Origin: Ziziphus jujuba
Lineage: Eukaryota; Streptophyta; Magnoliopsida; Rosales; Rhamnaceae
Direction of reading: 5' to 3'
NCBI RefSeq assembly: GCF_031755915.1
Contig: NC_083390.1
Coordinates: 21,718,501 to 21,782,500 of the forward strand
DNA: 64,000 bases
Positions within the stretch are counted from its first letter, which is position 1. Each line of letters begins with the position of its first letter. The translations under genes were made by a program, and so were the position numbers. The notes under the pieces were generated by a model that saw only the letters and a program-made list of their open reading frames with translations, ran no database searches and was not told where the DNA came from. Below are positions 12,655 through 24,152 of the stretch, one piece after another.

Positions 12655-13746
12655 TTAAAAGTCCTTCTCTTTTGCTTGTCCCCTTGGGATCTTGTCAAGA
12701 ACTGTGGAAACAAATTCTGTGCACAATTTCTTCACCTCATGGTAGCCTTGCAGAGCAAAATTATCCACTGCCATTTCATATCTTTCATACAAAGGTAGTG
12801 ATACTTGCATGCCGAAAATAACTTCAAAACGAATAAAACAAACTTGGTTAAGCTCAAATAGTTAGCAATTAGAAACAACAACAACAACAACAACAACGAC
12901 AGCAACAACCAAAGAGAGAGAGAGAGAGAGAGAGGGAGACCGAAAAAAAAAGCTCCTTATGTGTTATTGTCTTACATACCGATGAATATAAGATTCAAAG
13001 GGCTAAAACAACTCCCTATAAATGACAAGAAGAAGAGCGAAACGATTGCCTGTAAATTGGGCAGCCATGAATGTCAATCCTTAATGAATGTTTTAACAAA
13101 TTTAATGGCTGAAAATTATGTAACAATTACCAGAAAGAAGAGTTTCCAGTCTTTCCCACTTGAAATTTTGTAAAATTTCTGTAAAAACCAGTTCACTTCT
13201 GCGAAGAAGGATTCACAAATTGATTGTGGCAGTTTAAATTCATATATATCTGGTGGACTCCTGAAGTAGAAGAAAGTTAGAATGGCTAAATGTAAAAATA
13301 AAAAGGAATACAAATAAGCTCAAGATCTATTTCATGAACACACTACCAATTCAACAGCGGCGCTACTTGAAATATGTAATATAGCAAACATTGCAACGAG
13401 GAGGATATAGCATAGAAGTGTAACAAATCGGTACTCCGCTACTTCAAGAAGAAGCCAGAACAACGTTAACCCAGTAATGAATCCTCCTGATAATTTAATG
13501 TTCCTCCATAAAAGAATGTCTGCAACTGCAGAAATCAATCTTACCAAATGTGAGTTTTCTAAATCAAATTTGTTGTATTCTATTTTTCATGGCTGGTTTT
13601 GAATCCATAAATCAATTGCTGGCAATCATGTATATTTATGTTGAATGCAATTTTATTATGGAAAGCCAATATATAATATAACAATACACAATTGTTTTGT
13701 TACATCATTGACTATACTTTCCTGTAACATATCTAGTAGAAAAAGC

Positions 13747-13788
<42 letters not shown>

Positions 13789-13859
13789 CCTCTTCCTCCT
13801 CCTAAAATGTCGTGCAATGGCCTTTCACGGCCGAAAAGTTTTGATGAATCTGTTGGCAT
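12655..13859 (-). CDS. Reticulon-like protein (RTNLB family), short form
   Basis: Five exons read on the minus strand: 13859-13790, 13525-13342, 13260-13131, 13049-12980, 12803-12655, giving 200 residues. The protein opens almost directly with the reticulon homology domain: LFGRERPLHDILGGG, then VADILLWRN, a first long hydrophobic hairpin (about residues 36-70), the loop SPPDIYEFKLP, then SGKDWKLFFLAIVSLFF and a second hydrophobic stretch. It ends with PLYERYE, a conserved helical tail and DKIPRG. Reticulons shape tubular endoplasmic reticulum by wedging into the outer leaflet. Exon phases agree throughout; the least sure junction is the donor at 13342, where a GT slightly off consensus is needed to keep frame. 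The first donor is followed at once by an A run and a (TA)n tract. No long N-terminal extension is present, as in the shorter plant members. Confidence 0.85.
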
Positions 13860-14241
13860 GATGATTATATGTGTTTGATGAAATAAAAATGATAATCTTA
13901 ATTTGCTGTAGTACTACTGTAGCATGAATGTTAGTCCTATGCTTATCCTAAATAGAAGAGGAATTTGTAATTCTAAACTTGGTAATAAAGAAAAATTCAT
14001 TACGAGGAAGGAATGGCTTTTCCTTTTTTTTTGGTAATAAGGAAGGAATGGCTTTTGCGTGGCCTGTAAGGTTTGGTCCATATGCCTTTACTCCATTAAT
14101 CTTCTTCCGTGCCATAAATCTTCTGGTTTTAAAAAAATTAAACTTATTTTTGTATTGAATTTAATTCTGTGTATTAGATCATGTCTTAAATGGGAGATTG
14201 AGATTAAGTTATTTTTGGTTCTTATTTATTTTTATTTTTAT

Positions 14242-14276
<35 letters not shown>

Positions 14277-14590
14277 AAAATGAAGAAATTTAAATTCAAA
14301 ATCTCTACGTAAAAAAGCAATAACTTTATTACTAAACCGTCGCAAAGGGTTAACTTATTGAGATTAAGGTACTTATTTGCTATAACCGCGTTGCATCCCC
14401 AATATATAGAACCAACAAACTCTGCATTAATTGTAAGCAGCTTGATTAATTATTTTCTTTTTGAAGGCATAATAAATAATGAACTTAAAAATACTTAATT
14501 TTATTTACCAACTAAGCAAAATTAAAGAAAAAAAGTACATATATTATATAGTTTTTTTAACTCCAAAGTTCAAGTTTTATATATTTATGC

Positions 14591-14635
<45 letters not shown>

Positions 14636-16649
14636 TATTATTATTATTATAATAGTTTTTGTTTTATTGAAGATAAAAATTTATTCACCATTGGATAAGA
14701 AAAATCTAAGGGGACGGATAACTTGTCGAAAAGGTTTGTCAAAATTTCGTTGAACATGGAATATGAAATGGTGCAAATAAGTGCAAATTGGTCATTTGCA
14801 TTTCTTCTTTTAATTTATTTGCACTATATTATTTTTTTATCATTATTATATCGACTTTATAAAATCAAAATAGAATCAGATATTTTTATAGAATAATTAT
14901 TATTTTATATATATATATATATATATAAATTGATCCAGGAAAGAATATGTACGTGCAGTCATTCTTACGTTAAATTCTAAATTAATTAAAAGTAATGAAA
15001 CTTTAAGGCCACTCAGTACGCTCAGATTCATCACCAAAATTAATATGACATTTGCCACAGACCACAAGTTTGCAAAAGAGGTATGAAATAAAATTTCCAT
15101 CCTTATAAAAAGAAAGTGTTTTTTTTTTTTTGGGTCATTTTTAATAGTTTATTTATATTATAGATATGCATGATAAATATGACCAATTTTACATGATGAA
15201 AAACAAATTTATTGATTATAAATAAAACAAGTGAATAGGAAAAGACAAACTTATTTCAAGGTAATTAAATGTTGTGCCATGCATTTTTTTTTTTTTTAAA
15301 TTAACTTCATAATAATAAACAACCGTGAGAAACTATAAGCAAAAGAAGGCCAGGCCAGGCCAACTTGATAACAAAAGGGGAAAGTCAATTAATTATGTGA
15401 CCAACTAATCGGCATGCCATGAGTATGATTACTGAGACACAAATTGCATGCAAAAATTTCAATCATTTAACTAAATTCCTATCAATATCTAAGCGATTAG
15501 AATTAATTAGAATAATAATTATGGATCCAAAGTGGGTTTGCCTTTTTTTTTTTTTAAAACTAGATCTCTGACCACTGACTAATGAAAATAAGGATTTATG
15601 TCGTAGAGATTTCATATCTTGATCTCCTTTTTTAATTTAGGGTTATCATTAATTAGTACTCCACTGTTTAGTAGAAAATGTTCAACTTTCTATAAGGAAA
15701 AGCAGTTGGGAGAAGATTATAAAGTGAAGGCAATTGGATTCAAATTCAGCCTATCATTCAAAAAGCAAACGAGTGGGACCCTTTGTTATCAATTTGGATC
15801 AATTTTATTCAACTTCAACGAGCCTCTCCACCCTAAATTTTCCACTCTTTTCTACATTTTCTTTCTCCTTTAACGGTTGGACAAGTTAAAAGTTGATGTG
15901 CTTACAAGACAAAACGAAGACAAAAACCAAGAATGGTCTAAAAGATAATGGAATTGTGCAATGCCTATAGCTAGTTATAAATTATAATGCTCAATTACAC
16001 AAAGTTCATGTTCACTCTGATTTTCGAAATTCGAAAACATTTCATATTTTGTTCCAATTACAGTGAAGAGTTAACTGCAAACTAACATATTGAATCATGA
16101 AAAAAAATAAAAATGAAAAAAATGAAAAAAACAAAAGAACAAAAAGATAAAAAGAAAGGAGAGAACGGGCCACATCGCCGAAAGGGTAACCAAGAAAAAA
16201 TGGCTCAAATTCCTGGTAGAATAGAAGACCAATGCTGTGGCTTCTGTACACGTATTTTCATATTAGCTTTAGTCTTGATATGGTAAGTTTAGTGGAATAA
16301 AGAAAATGCAAAACCAAAATTTTATTTGAGTTTGGAAAAAGTAAGTTAATTTCAATTTTATGATCATAGCTAGGCTAAGCAACGTGCATTATTTTTATAT
16401 ATAACTACGGTCTATACGTTACATATTGCGGAAAAGAAGAAAAGAGTGAGGCAAGAAACAGGGTACCGGGATGCACGGTTCGCTCTTTCATTTGGACAAA
16501 ACGCATCCACTTTTAATGCTTAGTGAGCTTTTAAGCTGCTAGCTAGCTACCTACCTACCTACTTGACCCAACCTATCAATTACTAAAGCTTTCCACGTTG
16601 CTCCATATATACACCCCCACATAGACAATAACTTTTCCTTAGTTTCTTC
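13860..16649. other. Intergenic DNA rich in simple repeats
   Basis: No gene is supported. The stretch has (TA)n near 14244-14272 and 14908-14928 and a long (AAT)n tract near 14590-14634 that turns directly into (ATT)n, so it could fold back on itself. The last 500 bases are the promoter of the lipid transfer protein gene and share blocks with the region upstream of the decayed copy at 19092. Confidence 0.55.
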
Positions 16650-16657
16650 TATAAATA
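16650..16657 (+). promoter_or_regulatory. TATA box of the lipid transfer protein gene
   Basis: TATAAATA sits 110 bases before the start codon at 16760. It would place the transcript start near 16680, leaving a leader of about 80 bases that contains the (AC)n tract at 16717-16747. Confidence 0.6.
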
Positions 16658-16713
16658 GGCAATATCACTATGACCAAAATGCACACCCATCTAACTCTCT
16701 CAAATACACACGC

Positions 16714-16716
<3 letters not shown>

Positions 16717-16747
<31 letters not shown>
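16717..16747. repeat. (AC)n microsatellite in the 5' leader
   Basis: About fifteen AC dinucleotides lie just upstream of the lipid transfer protein start codon. The tract is open in the same frame, which makes a longer reading frame from 16670 look possible, but the encoded His/Thr run is not a plausible signal peptide. Confidence 0.8.
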
Positions 16748-16749
<2 letters not shown>

Positions 16750-16759
16750 TCGATTCAAG

Positions 16760-17053
16760 ATGAAGATGTCTAATGTGGCAGTAGCAGTAATGTGTGCAAT
16801 GCTGGTAGTGTTCTTGTGTGGAAACCATCAGGTGTCAATGGCAGCAGTGACTTGTAACCCACTGGCGCTGAGCGCATGTGCTAGTGCAATCACAACCTCA
16901 AGCCCTCCTTCGGCTCAATGTTGTAGTAAACTCAAGGAACAGAGGCCTTGCCTCTGCCAATATGTGAAGGACCCTAACTTGCAGAAGGTTATAAACTCAC
17001 CAAACGCCAAGAAGGTGGCCAATATTTGTGGCTCCCCATTTCCCACTTGTTAA
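16760..17053 (+). CDS. Type 2 non-specific lipid transfer protein
   Basis: The intronless frame encodes 97 residues. Start at 16760 is chosen because it begins a normal secretory signal peptide (MKMSNVAVAVMCAML followed by a hydrophobic core, cleaved near SMAA). The mature part carries the complete eight-cysteine motif with spacing C-7-C-13-CC-8-C-1-C-23-C-6-C, exactly the type 2 pattern, with Leu between the two cysteines of CxC as usual in this type. Such proteins are secreted, disulfide-locked carriers of fatty acids and phospholipids linked to cuticle or suberin building and defence. A second, broken copy follows 2 kb downstream in the same orientation. Confidence 0.93.
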   Translation: MKMSNVAVAVMCAMLVVFLCGNHQVSMAAVTCNPLALSACASAITTSSPPSAQCCSKLKEQRPCLCQYVKDPNLQKVINSPNAKKVANICGSPFPTC

Positions 17054-19091
17054 GTCTATTAAGTTAATTATTATATAATTGGTCTTAATTATTGGTTTGC
17101 TATATCGCGGCATTTTGGCGTGTGGTCTAGTTGCCATTTTTAGTCTTGTTATGGTCATTATATATGGCTTGTATGTCATACTTTTGAGTCATTTGAGTGG
17201 AGCTCAGTGTAATATTTATTATGAGTCTTTTTGTGTAATTCCACTTGGAAATAGTATCTATGCATCACTAAAGTTAAATTCATCAAAACTTTAAATCCTA
17301 CCGTGCATGTTTGAGAAACATTATCTTCTCAGCTTAATAAAACTATAAGAAAGTTATTCTTTTATTTGCATAAAAAACTAGATCCAAGATATAGACATAC
17401 TCGAGTCCACCCTGTCAATAACACCTATAGACTATGATTAACTGATGATATCATAAATTCAAGTTTGACAAATTTATTTTGGAATTAAACATGAACACTT
17501 GTCAAGTGATCAAAATGGACAAAAATGTTTTTTATCTATACAATGTAAACAATGAGAGCACTGTTTGCAAGCACGAGGGAGAAAAAAATGATAATGCAGG
17601 TTTCCAATTATTACCAAGCATGTTTTTTGGTGAATATTACCAAGCATGTTTGTGAAAAGCACTTACATGCTCTTTTATAGAGTAGGACAATTGGGTCAAA
17701 TCCATCTGGCTTATCTCATTATTATTCTTATGTGGTACCAAACAATCCAAGACGATACCCCAGTGCATGTGTAGTTCGACTCATGGTCAATGTTGGAGAG
17801 AAGGGAATTTTTCGTTTTCTGCCCTGTTCCATGCTTCGGTAGAAAATCTCAAAAATTTAGCTTTATTACAAAGAAAGCTGGTATTGGATTAATAGTAGTA
17901 TCTTTCTTTTTGGCACTGGAGGATGAGGAGAAAGCTGCCTGGATTGAAGCTACTTGTGCCTAAATTCACTTTAATAATAAACAAGTTAATAGATTTTGAT
18001 GTTTTTATGCCACTAGGATTATGTTAGAACTTTATGAACTACTAACCAAAATCAATCTAAACTATGCTTACTATGAATATATATATATATATATATATAC
18101 ATATTTATATAATTTTTAATATTTTTTATTATAAATAACTATGTTTTTATATATTTTATGTTTCTAAATTATTTAGTTTAAGGCATTAATAATATTATAT
18201 TCAAATTATTAAAAAAAAATTTAAATTTTAAAAAAAACTTATTAAAAAAATAAAAAATAATACTGTATTGGATTAAAGCCTGAATCAAACCAATTCGGAT
18301 TAGATTGACTTTTGAAATAAACACGATTTATAAAATAGAATGAAAAAAACCGATTGAACCAAACTGACGGCCCATCCTATGAACTAGTAGCAAACAAGAA
18401 GTCTCATGTAGAAAATGCCATAAGGCTAGCTATAATGTCCCCCCAAACCAAAAAAAAAAAAAAAAAAAAAAGAAAAAGGAAAAAGAAAAAAAAATAAAAG
18501 GAGAGATTGGGTGATAATGACATTTCTCAAAGGGTGAGCGGGAATATCAAATGGATTGAATTTTGCGTGGAAGAGCAGTGCGTGGTACACATGTTTTCTT
18601 TTCGGCTTATCTTTAAAGCAGCTTGATGAGGTAATTTGGTGGAAAAAGGGCCAAAAAATAAAAATAAAAATTTAATTTAGTCTGGCTGCTGAGTTGGAGC
18701 AAATTATGGTATAATATACTGCTCTTTGCCTAATGATCGTGGTCATAGACCAAGCTATACTATCTACATTTAAATATATTGCCAGATAAATCGTGAAAAA
18801 TTGACCCACTAGGTACTTAATTAAGCTAATTAGTAAGCTTTATCTCCTAAAAACCCAATAAATCAAAACCACGTATATAGAATATACAGCCAATAAGCTT
18901 CTTCCACACGTCCATACGTGAGTTTCAAACACTTTTAACATTTATTAATATATTTTCACCACCGCTGGTAGTGTTTGGGTCCTTGTCCATCTTGTCCACC
19001 TTCCTTGTATAAATTGGCAAATGGCAAACTTAAGTTCGTCCAAAAACACAACAAAGAATCACATGGAGAACGAGGGTCGTCGAAGACAAAG
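17054..19091. other. Spacer between lipid transfer protein copies
   Basis: No gene is supported. The 3' flank has AATAAA at 17335-17340. A (TA)n tract lies near 18079-18099 and poly(A) near 18450-18471. The last 600 bases resemble the promoter of the intact copy, and a TATAAATT box is present at 19008-19015. Confidence 0.5.
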
Positions 19092-19372
19092 ATGAAGACT
19101 TCAAATGTGGAAGTGTGTTTTATGGTAGTTGTGTTGGTGTTGTTCGGAGGAATCCAGTTGTCGATGGCAGTTTATGTCGACAAAAAACCAGCTGAGTCCA
19201 TGCGCAGGTTATTTTACATCCCGTTCCTTCCGCCAAATGTTGTACTAGATTGAAAGAGAATGAGCCTTGCTTTTGCCAGTATATGAAGGAACCTAACCTC
19301 TTCACTTTGGTTAACACTGAAAATGCCAAGAGGATGGCCGATGCTTGTAGCCTCAAAATACCCACTTGCTAG
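19092..19372 (+). pseudogene. Decayed type 2 lipid transfer protein copy
   Basis: The start MKTSNVEVCFMVVVL and a signal-like hydrophobic core match the intact gene at 16760. The middle is disturbed: the first two motif cysteines are absent, and a shift of frame near 19205-19225 leads the first frame to a stop at 19251-19253. The other frame then continues from PSAKCC through LKENEPCFCQYMKEPN to IPTC and a stop, preserving the last six cysteines. The relic therefore arose by tandem duplication and lost function by frameshift plus loss of disulfide partners. A sequencing error could explain the frameshift but not the missing cysteines. Confidence 0.8.
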
Positions 19373-20562
19373 TCTCTTCATTATAACATGTATACATATG
19401 AGTGTATTTCGTGATTATATATATACATGATATATGTATTTATATATTTATATATGGTTGGTCTTACATAAGGTAAGTGGGCCATGGCCTGGTAGAAATG
19501 ATAGGATTATAGGAGTGCCAATATTAACTAGTATGGGGAACAATACAAATGGGTGGTACTCCTAACTACTACTGATGTGGTGAAGTGAAGCTTACCAAGC
19601 TTACCACTTCACCGGTTATAATGTTATGAAGCTTTTAATTTGTGTTGATGCATGCAGTTGAGAGAGAAATAGCCCCTATGTATACGCAGCTCTGTTTCAG
19701 GCAATTAGTAAGTATGCACCATAAAATTTCTATATATATTTTTATAAAGACATGCATTGCTTTATTGGAGTTAATTCATTCAGACATACATACTACAGGC
19801 TAGATTTGGCTGCATCCAATAACTGAAGATCAGGAGGTCTAAAACACAAATTTGGAAAATGTTACTGCAACTTCTGACCGATTCCTCTTGTTTAAAGTGC
19901 CTACAAAAGTTCTTCTCTGTTGAACAACCCACTATCACGTTCGAATTCACTTTCGTTGGCAATCACATAACTATGAAACTCCACAGCAGTGGTAACGGAA
20001 ACAAGTTGTTAGATCTTAATATTTTCATGCCACTAGGCTTTCGTACTGTACGAACTAGAATAGTGCAAACCATGCCCAGAGCAGAAAAGGCCATAAAGGC
20101 AAAATTGTCGGCAACTAAACCCAAAATGTGCCCAGTACTGTCTTGAATCTAAGTACTCAAAAAAAATAAAATAAAAAGCACTTCATTTCATCATTGGATA
20201 TCATTTTCAGATACAAGTAATACTGCCGCATAATTTGAACTAGATAATGGTAAAGCATAATTGAGTAAGACAGCAATATCCGGATGCCATAAATCCGAAA
20301 GACCATTTAACTAGTCCTGCTATATTGCTAGGAAACCACAGAAGGTTATAATCAGTGGGGAAAAAGACCAGATACGATTAAAAACTATACAGAAGAGGTG
20401 CTGCAGAAGTTATAATTGGAATACAGTAACATACCACAATGTATTTTCATTTCCATAACAATACAATACAGCATCCTATATATACGTTTATAACATAAAT
20501 AGAAAAGACCATTTGATATCACCAAAACTGTGGAAACTAACCTACTCAATATAAGAACGCAA
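19373..20562. other. Intergenic DNA
   Basis: Nothing convincing is seen. An open frame at 19859-20146 has no recognisable domain, signal peptide or family resemblance, and I do not call it. The final bases are the 3' flank of the DUF1218 gene on the minus strand. Confidence 0.5.
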
Positions 20563-22173
20563 TTAGATTTTCTCGAATTGACCAGTTTGCTGTTGGTGTT
20601 GCTGATGCTGTCCAAAGTTAGAACTGGTCATGCCAACACCTTCATTCTGATGCTTCTCCCATCCACCAGTATCAGCTTTAGAATGGGCCCAGTAGTAAAG
20701 GATTGATCCCACCATTGACAACAAAGTAAGAGCAGCTGCGGCAGCAAACACACCTTTGCGAAGGGTAGCACAAGACACATGTTCTATCCTAAAAGTTGCT
20801 CTGTACTTTGTGTGGTATGCATTCCTTGCTGACCCTGCCAATAAGCATGCCTCGGCTCCCAGAAAGCTCGTCCTAATTTATCGGTTCAAGTGTGTGATTA
20901 GCATAATGAGATTTAGCATAATGAGATTCAAAATTTAAGAAATGGGTTTTTCACTTCATACAGGAAAGTCATTAACTTGGTAACAACATGCCTCTTCTTT
21001 CTTAAACAACAATGTTAGGAGAAACAAAGTTCACAGTAGCACAGAACTACAAAAAGAATGCAACAAACTAGTTTTTAAATAAGTCCAAATAGCAATCTGA
21101 GAATCCCAAGAAAGTGTAAAGAAAGTCAGCATTAAGTTGACTATGACTCCAAATATACATATAAACAGCTAGCAATGTGACTCCTACCTAATTCAAAATT
21201 CAGATAGACAAGGCACAAAAAAGTTAAAAGCAGAGCTGGCATTGATTAATTGCATATTGATATTGCGTTTATATTTAAATCATTACTTAGCTACTTTTTT
21301 TTCTTTCCCGGATTCCGCATAAGTGCAAAAAGTAAATGCATTGCTTCGTCTTTAATTAATTATTGAGCCGTCTAAATCTACAGTGCTCTTTTCAACTTTT
21401 TTCTTAGCTTTCTAAAATACAGTGCATAAATTGTCAATATATATATATATATATATATTTTTTTTTTTCCAACCATGCTCTCATGAATTAAAATGCTCTC
21501 ATGAATTAAAATGGACATACACGGTGTAATTCCATTTTTATACTTTCTACTTTATAATTTGGATATATTTGTATTTTGGTTCGGTAGGTTAGGGAATATA
21601 AATGAGATTGAATTATATGGGACCCCATATATTCTTCACAAACACAGCATGATAACTCAGACAGTGTGATATTTATAAAGTTGAAAAAAATAAAAAAATA
21701 AAAAAAAGGAAAGATTTTTTTTAGGGGACTTTAAAAAAAAAATAAAAATAAATAAAAAAAATAAAAACTCACAAAGAAACGATGAAGAAGAAGACGGCAC
21801 AAGTGGTATAACGTCCACTGACCAAACCCTTGCCAAAGCAGAGACACCTGGTGATACCAATCAGCACCGTTTGGCTTATCAACAGCAACCCAAAAGCCGC
21901 CAACCCGTAAACCGTCGATGCGTCCGACCCGTAAACGCAGTACGACAACTCGTCGTACTGATCAGGCACAACTTTAGCCTTCACAAACACCCAAAAAAAA
22001 GGGGGGGGGGGGGAACTCAGATTTCAAGCGTACCAAAAAAAAAAAAAAAAACCATTAAAAAAAAAAAGAGCAAACTTTACCTCGCTACGGCGTCTTTCGG
22101 CCCCAACGGCGAGAACGAAGGCGATCATGTGCAGAGAGATAACTATGGCCAATACAGAGACTGAGACCGCCAT
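20563..22173 (-). CDS. DUF1218 four-helix membrane protein
   Basis: Three exons on the minus strand, 22173-22081, 21978-21773 and 20872-20563, give 202 residues with matching phases. Four hydrophobic segments are seen: an N-terminal signal-anchor-like helix (residues 3-22), VYGLAAFGLLLISQ, a third containing CAVFFFIVSL and GAEACLLAG, and AAAAALTLLSMVGSILYYWA. The family signatures CVYG and AEACLLAGSARNAYHTKYR-like core (shortened here) are typical of DUF1218. Relatives such as MODIFYING WALL LIGNIN and VCC/DESIGUAL act at endomembranes or plasma membrane in wall lignification, vein and leaf patterning; the role of this member is unknown. The tail is rich in Gln and His. Intron 1 is only about 100 bases and contains a 12-G run next to poly(A). 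Confidence 0.88.
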
Positions 22174-24152
22174 TATCCACTCTCTCTGTCTCTCTGTTAA
22201 TGTGTGTTTGGATGCTCCAAAAAATGCTAGTTTGGGGGTTTTGTTGCTTTTCGAGTGAAGAGTGAGAGAGAGAAAGAGAGAGAAAGAGAGAGCTTCGTTT
22301 GCCAATTTCAACCTTATTTTTTGGGGCTTTGCTTTTTTGGATGTTTGTGCTTTTCAATTTCGGATTTTCTTTTTATTTTAGATGGGAAAGAATAAATTAA
22401 ATTAATAGTTTTTTTTATTTTTTATTTTTTATTTTCGGTGTGTGGATTGGATGGTGCGGAGAGAAATTTTTAGATTCAATGGTCTTGCACTATTAGAGCC
22501 TTGAGTAGTTTAGTTTGGGACACGTTGAGGGGTTTTATTGGATTGGAGTTTTGGGTTGTATGATGTTTCTGTGGTCTGCGAAGTATGTAAGTTTTTAGGC
22601 GGGAAGTGTGGGTGGGACCTAGAAACTGAAGGCGATTGACAAAATGGGTCTGCTGCGCGGACAAAAGAGCTGGACCGCGGTTGGCTTGTCGGAAAGCGCC
22701 AGCTTCCCGGTTTCCATACCGGCTATAGCAGGTTACCCTTTATTATAATGATTACTTACTATTTAGAGCAAAATTTCCAAAAAAAATAAAAAAGCAAAAT
22801 TATGTCCAGCCCGAAATTTCAATTTGGATTGGATTATTTTATTTTTTCAGGCCCATGGTGAGATAATCAACCTTTTTGATTGGGCTAAGACCTGAGTATC
22901 CAACATGTAGCCCACAGCATATCCATCTTATTAGCTTTAGTGTTATAAAAATAAAAAAGAGAGGGGTAGATTTTTTTTTATTCTTTTCTCGTGTGGAAAT
23001 ATAGTATGGCCGATGAAAGTAGAATTTTAGTTTATAAAGTTTTATATAATAGATTTTTTTAAAATTTTTTTTATTAAAAAGCTAATAAATATTTAGTTAT
23101 AAATAAAAAATTGTATTAAATACTTATTAAATTGTATTAAAAAAATTTTTCCATATAAACTGCATTAAATGTCCATTAAATTTCCATATAAGGTAAAAAA
23201 AAATTTTTTTAAAGAAGTTCAAAATTTGAGCTTTTTTAAAATGATTTTAAAAATCTCATTTTTTTTATAAATAAATATTTATTGACTTTTATCAAACATC
23301 TTTGTTTTTTTATAAAAGAGTTTTTGACATTCAAATAAAACTTTTAACCAAAAAAAAAACCTCCACCAAACAGAGGCTTAATTGACAATATCGGAAATAT
23401 TTTTATCAACCTTTTTGTTTTGAATGATGATTCTGTTTTAGAATAAAGAACATGAACTTCCCATGAAAAAATTATATATAAAATTTAAATTTCATCGATT
23501 AATTCTCCTACCATTTTTTTTTTTTTTTTTTCCCTCAAGAAAGTGATAGTAGCCAACCTCCTACAGTTAATTTAGACTTTAATTAATTCCGGCATTTGAA
23601 CTAAATTTAAAATATTTAGGTGAACTTTTGCGATTTGAAGGTATCATATTTTCTTTCAATTTGAATTCTATCATTCGTTCCTCAAGTAATACCAACCCAC
23701 CAGAAACAAGAGTGACAGCAATGAAGAACAGAATTCGAAAGTATGTACACTTCTTTTTTTTTTTTTTTATTATTTGGTAAATTTGACTAGTATATTCTCT
23801 TTGCTTTTGTATGCTTTTATAGCATAAAAAACCTATTTGGCATATAGACATATTAGTTGAAAACAACATAGAAGTAAAGAAGATACGAACTCTGCAAATG
23901 ATTAAAAAAGTAAAGGTTCCATAAAGGCCTATGGAAGCAAAATCTGGAAATTGACAAACAAAAAAGATAACATCAAGTATGTTCTACTTGGTATTCTGTA
24001 CATATGACTAGTCCATGGTATCTGGTTTTGCAGACCCCTGAGACGAGTTTCTTGACTTGAGATAAGCCAGAGCAAAAGGCAGTATCAGCACTTCAGTTTC
24101 TTATATCTTGGTTTTTTAGTTTCCTTAACTATTACATATGCTAAATATACGA
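22174..24152. other. Intergenic DNA
   Basis: The first 150 bases are the DUF1218 leader, with GA/CT-rich runs near 22261-22292. A moderately GC-rich patch near 22640-22735 has no ORF or RNA fold that I recognise. The rest (22740-24150) is AT-rich; CCAAACAGAGGC near 23367 resembles the outer end of a small transposon, without a visible partner. Confidence 0.45.

Noticed and set aside
14590..14651. (AAT)n-(ATT)n considered as a microRNA hairpin
   Set aside because: The fold is only a simple-sequence palindrome without a distinct mature miRNA sequence.
16670..16759. Longer N-terminus for the lipid transfer protein
   Set aside because: It translates the (AC)n tract into a Thr/His run before a perfectly normal signal peptide that starts at 16760; the TATA box position also makes 16670 too close to the transcript start.
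19859..20146. 95-codon plus-strand frame
   Set aside because: No family resemblance and no codon-usage contrast with surrounding DNA.
22620..22740. GC-richer patch considered as a tRNA or other RNA gene
   Set aside because: No A- and B-box spacing or cloverleaf could be drawn.
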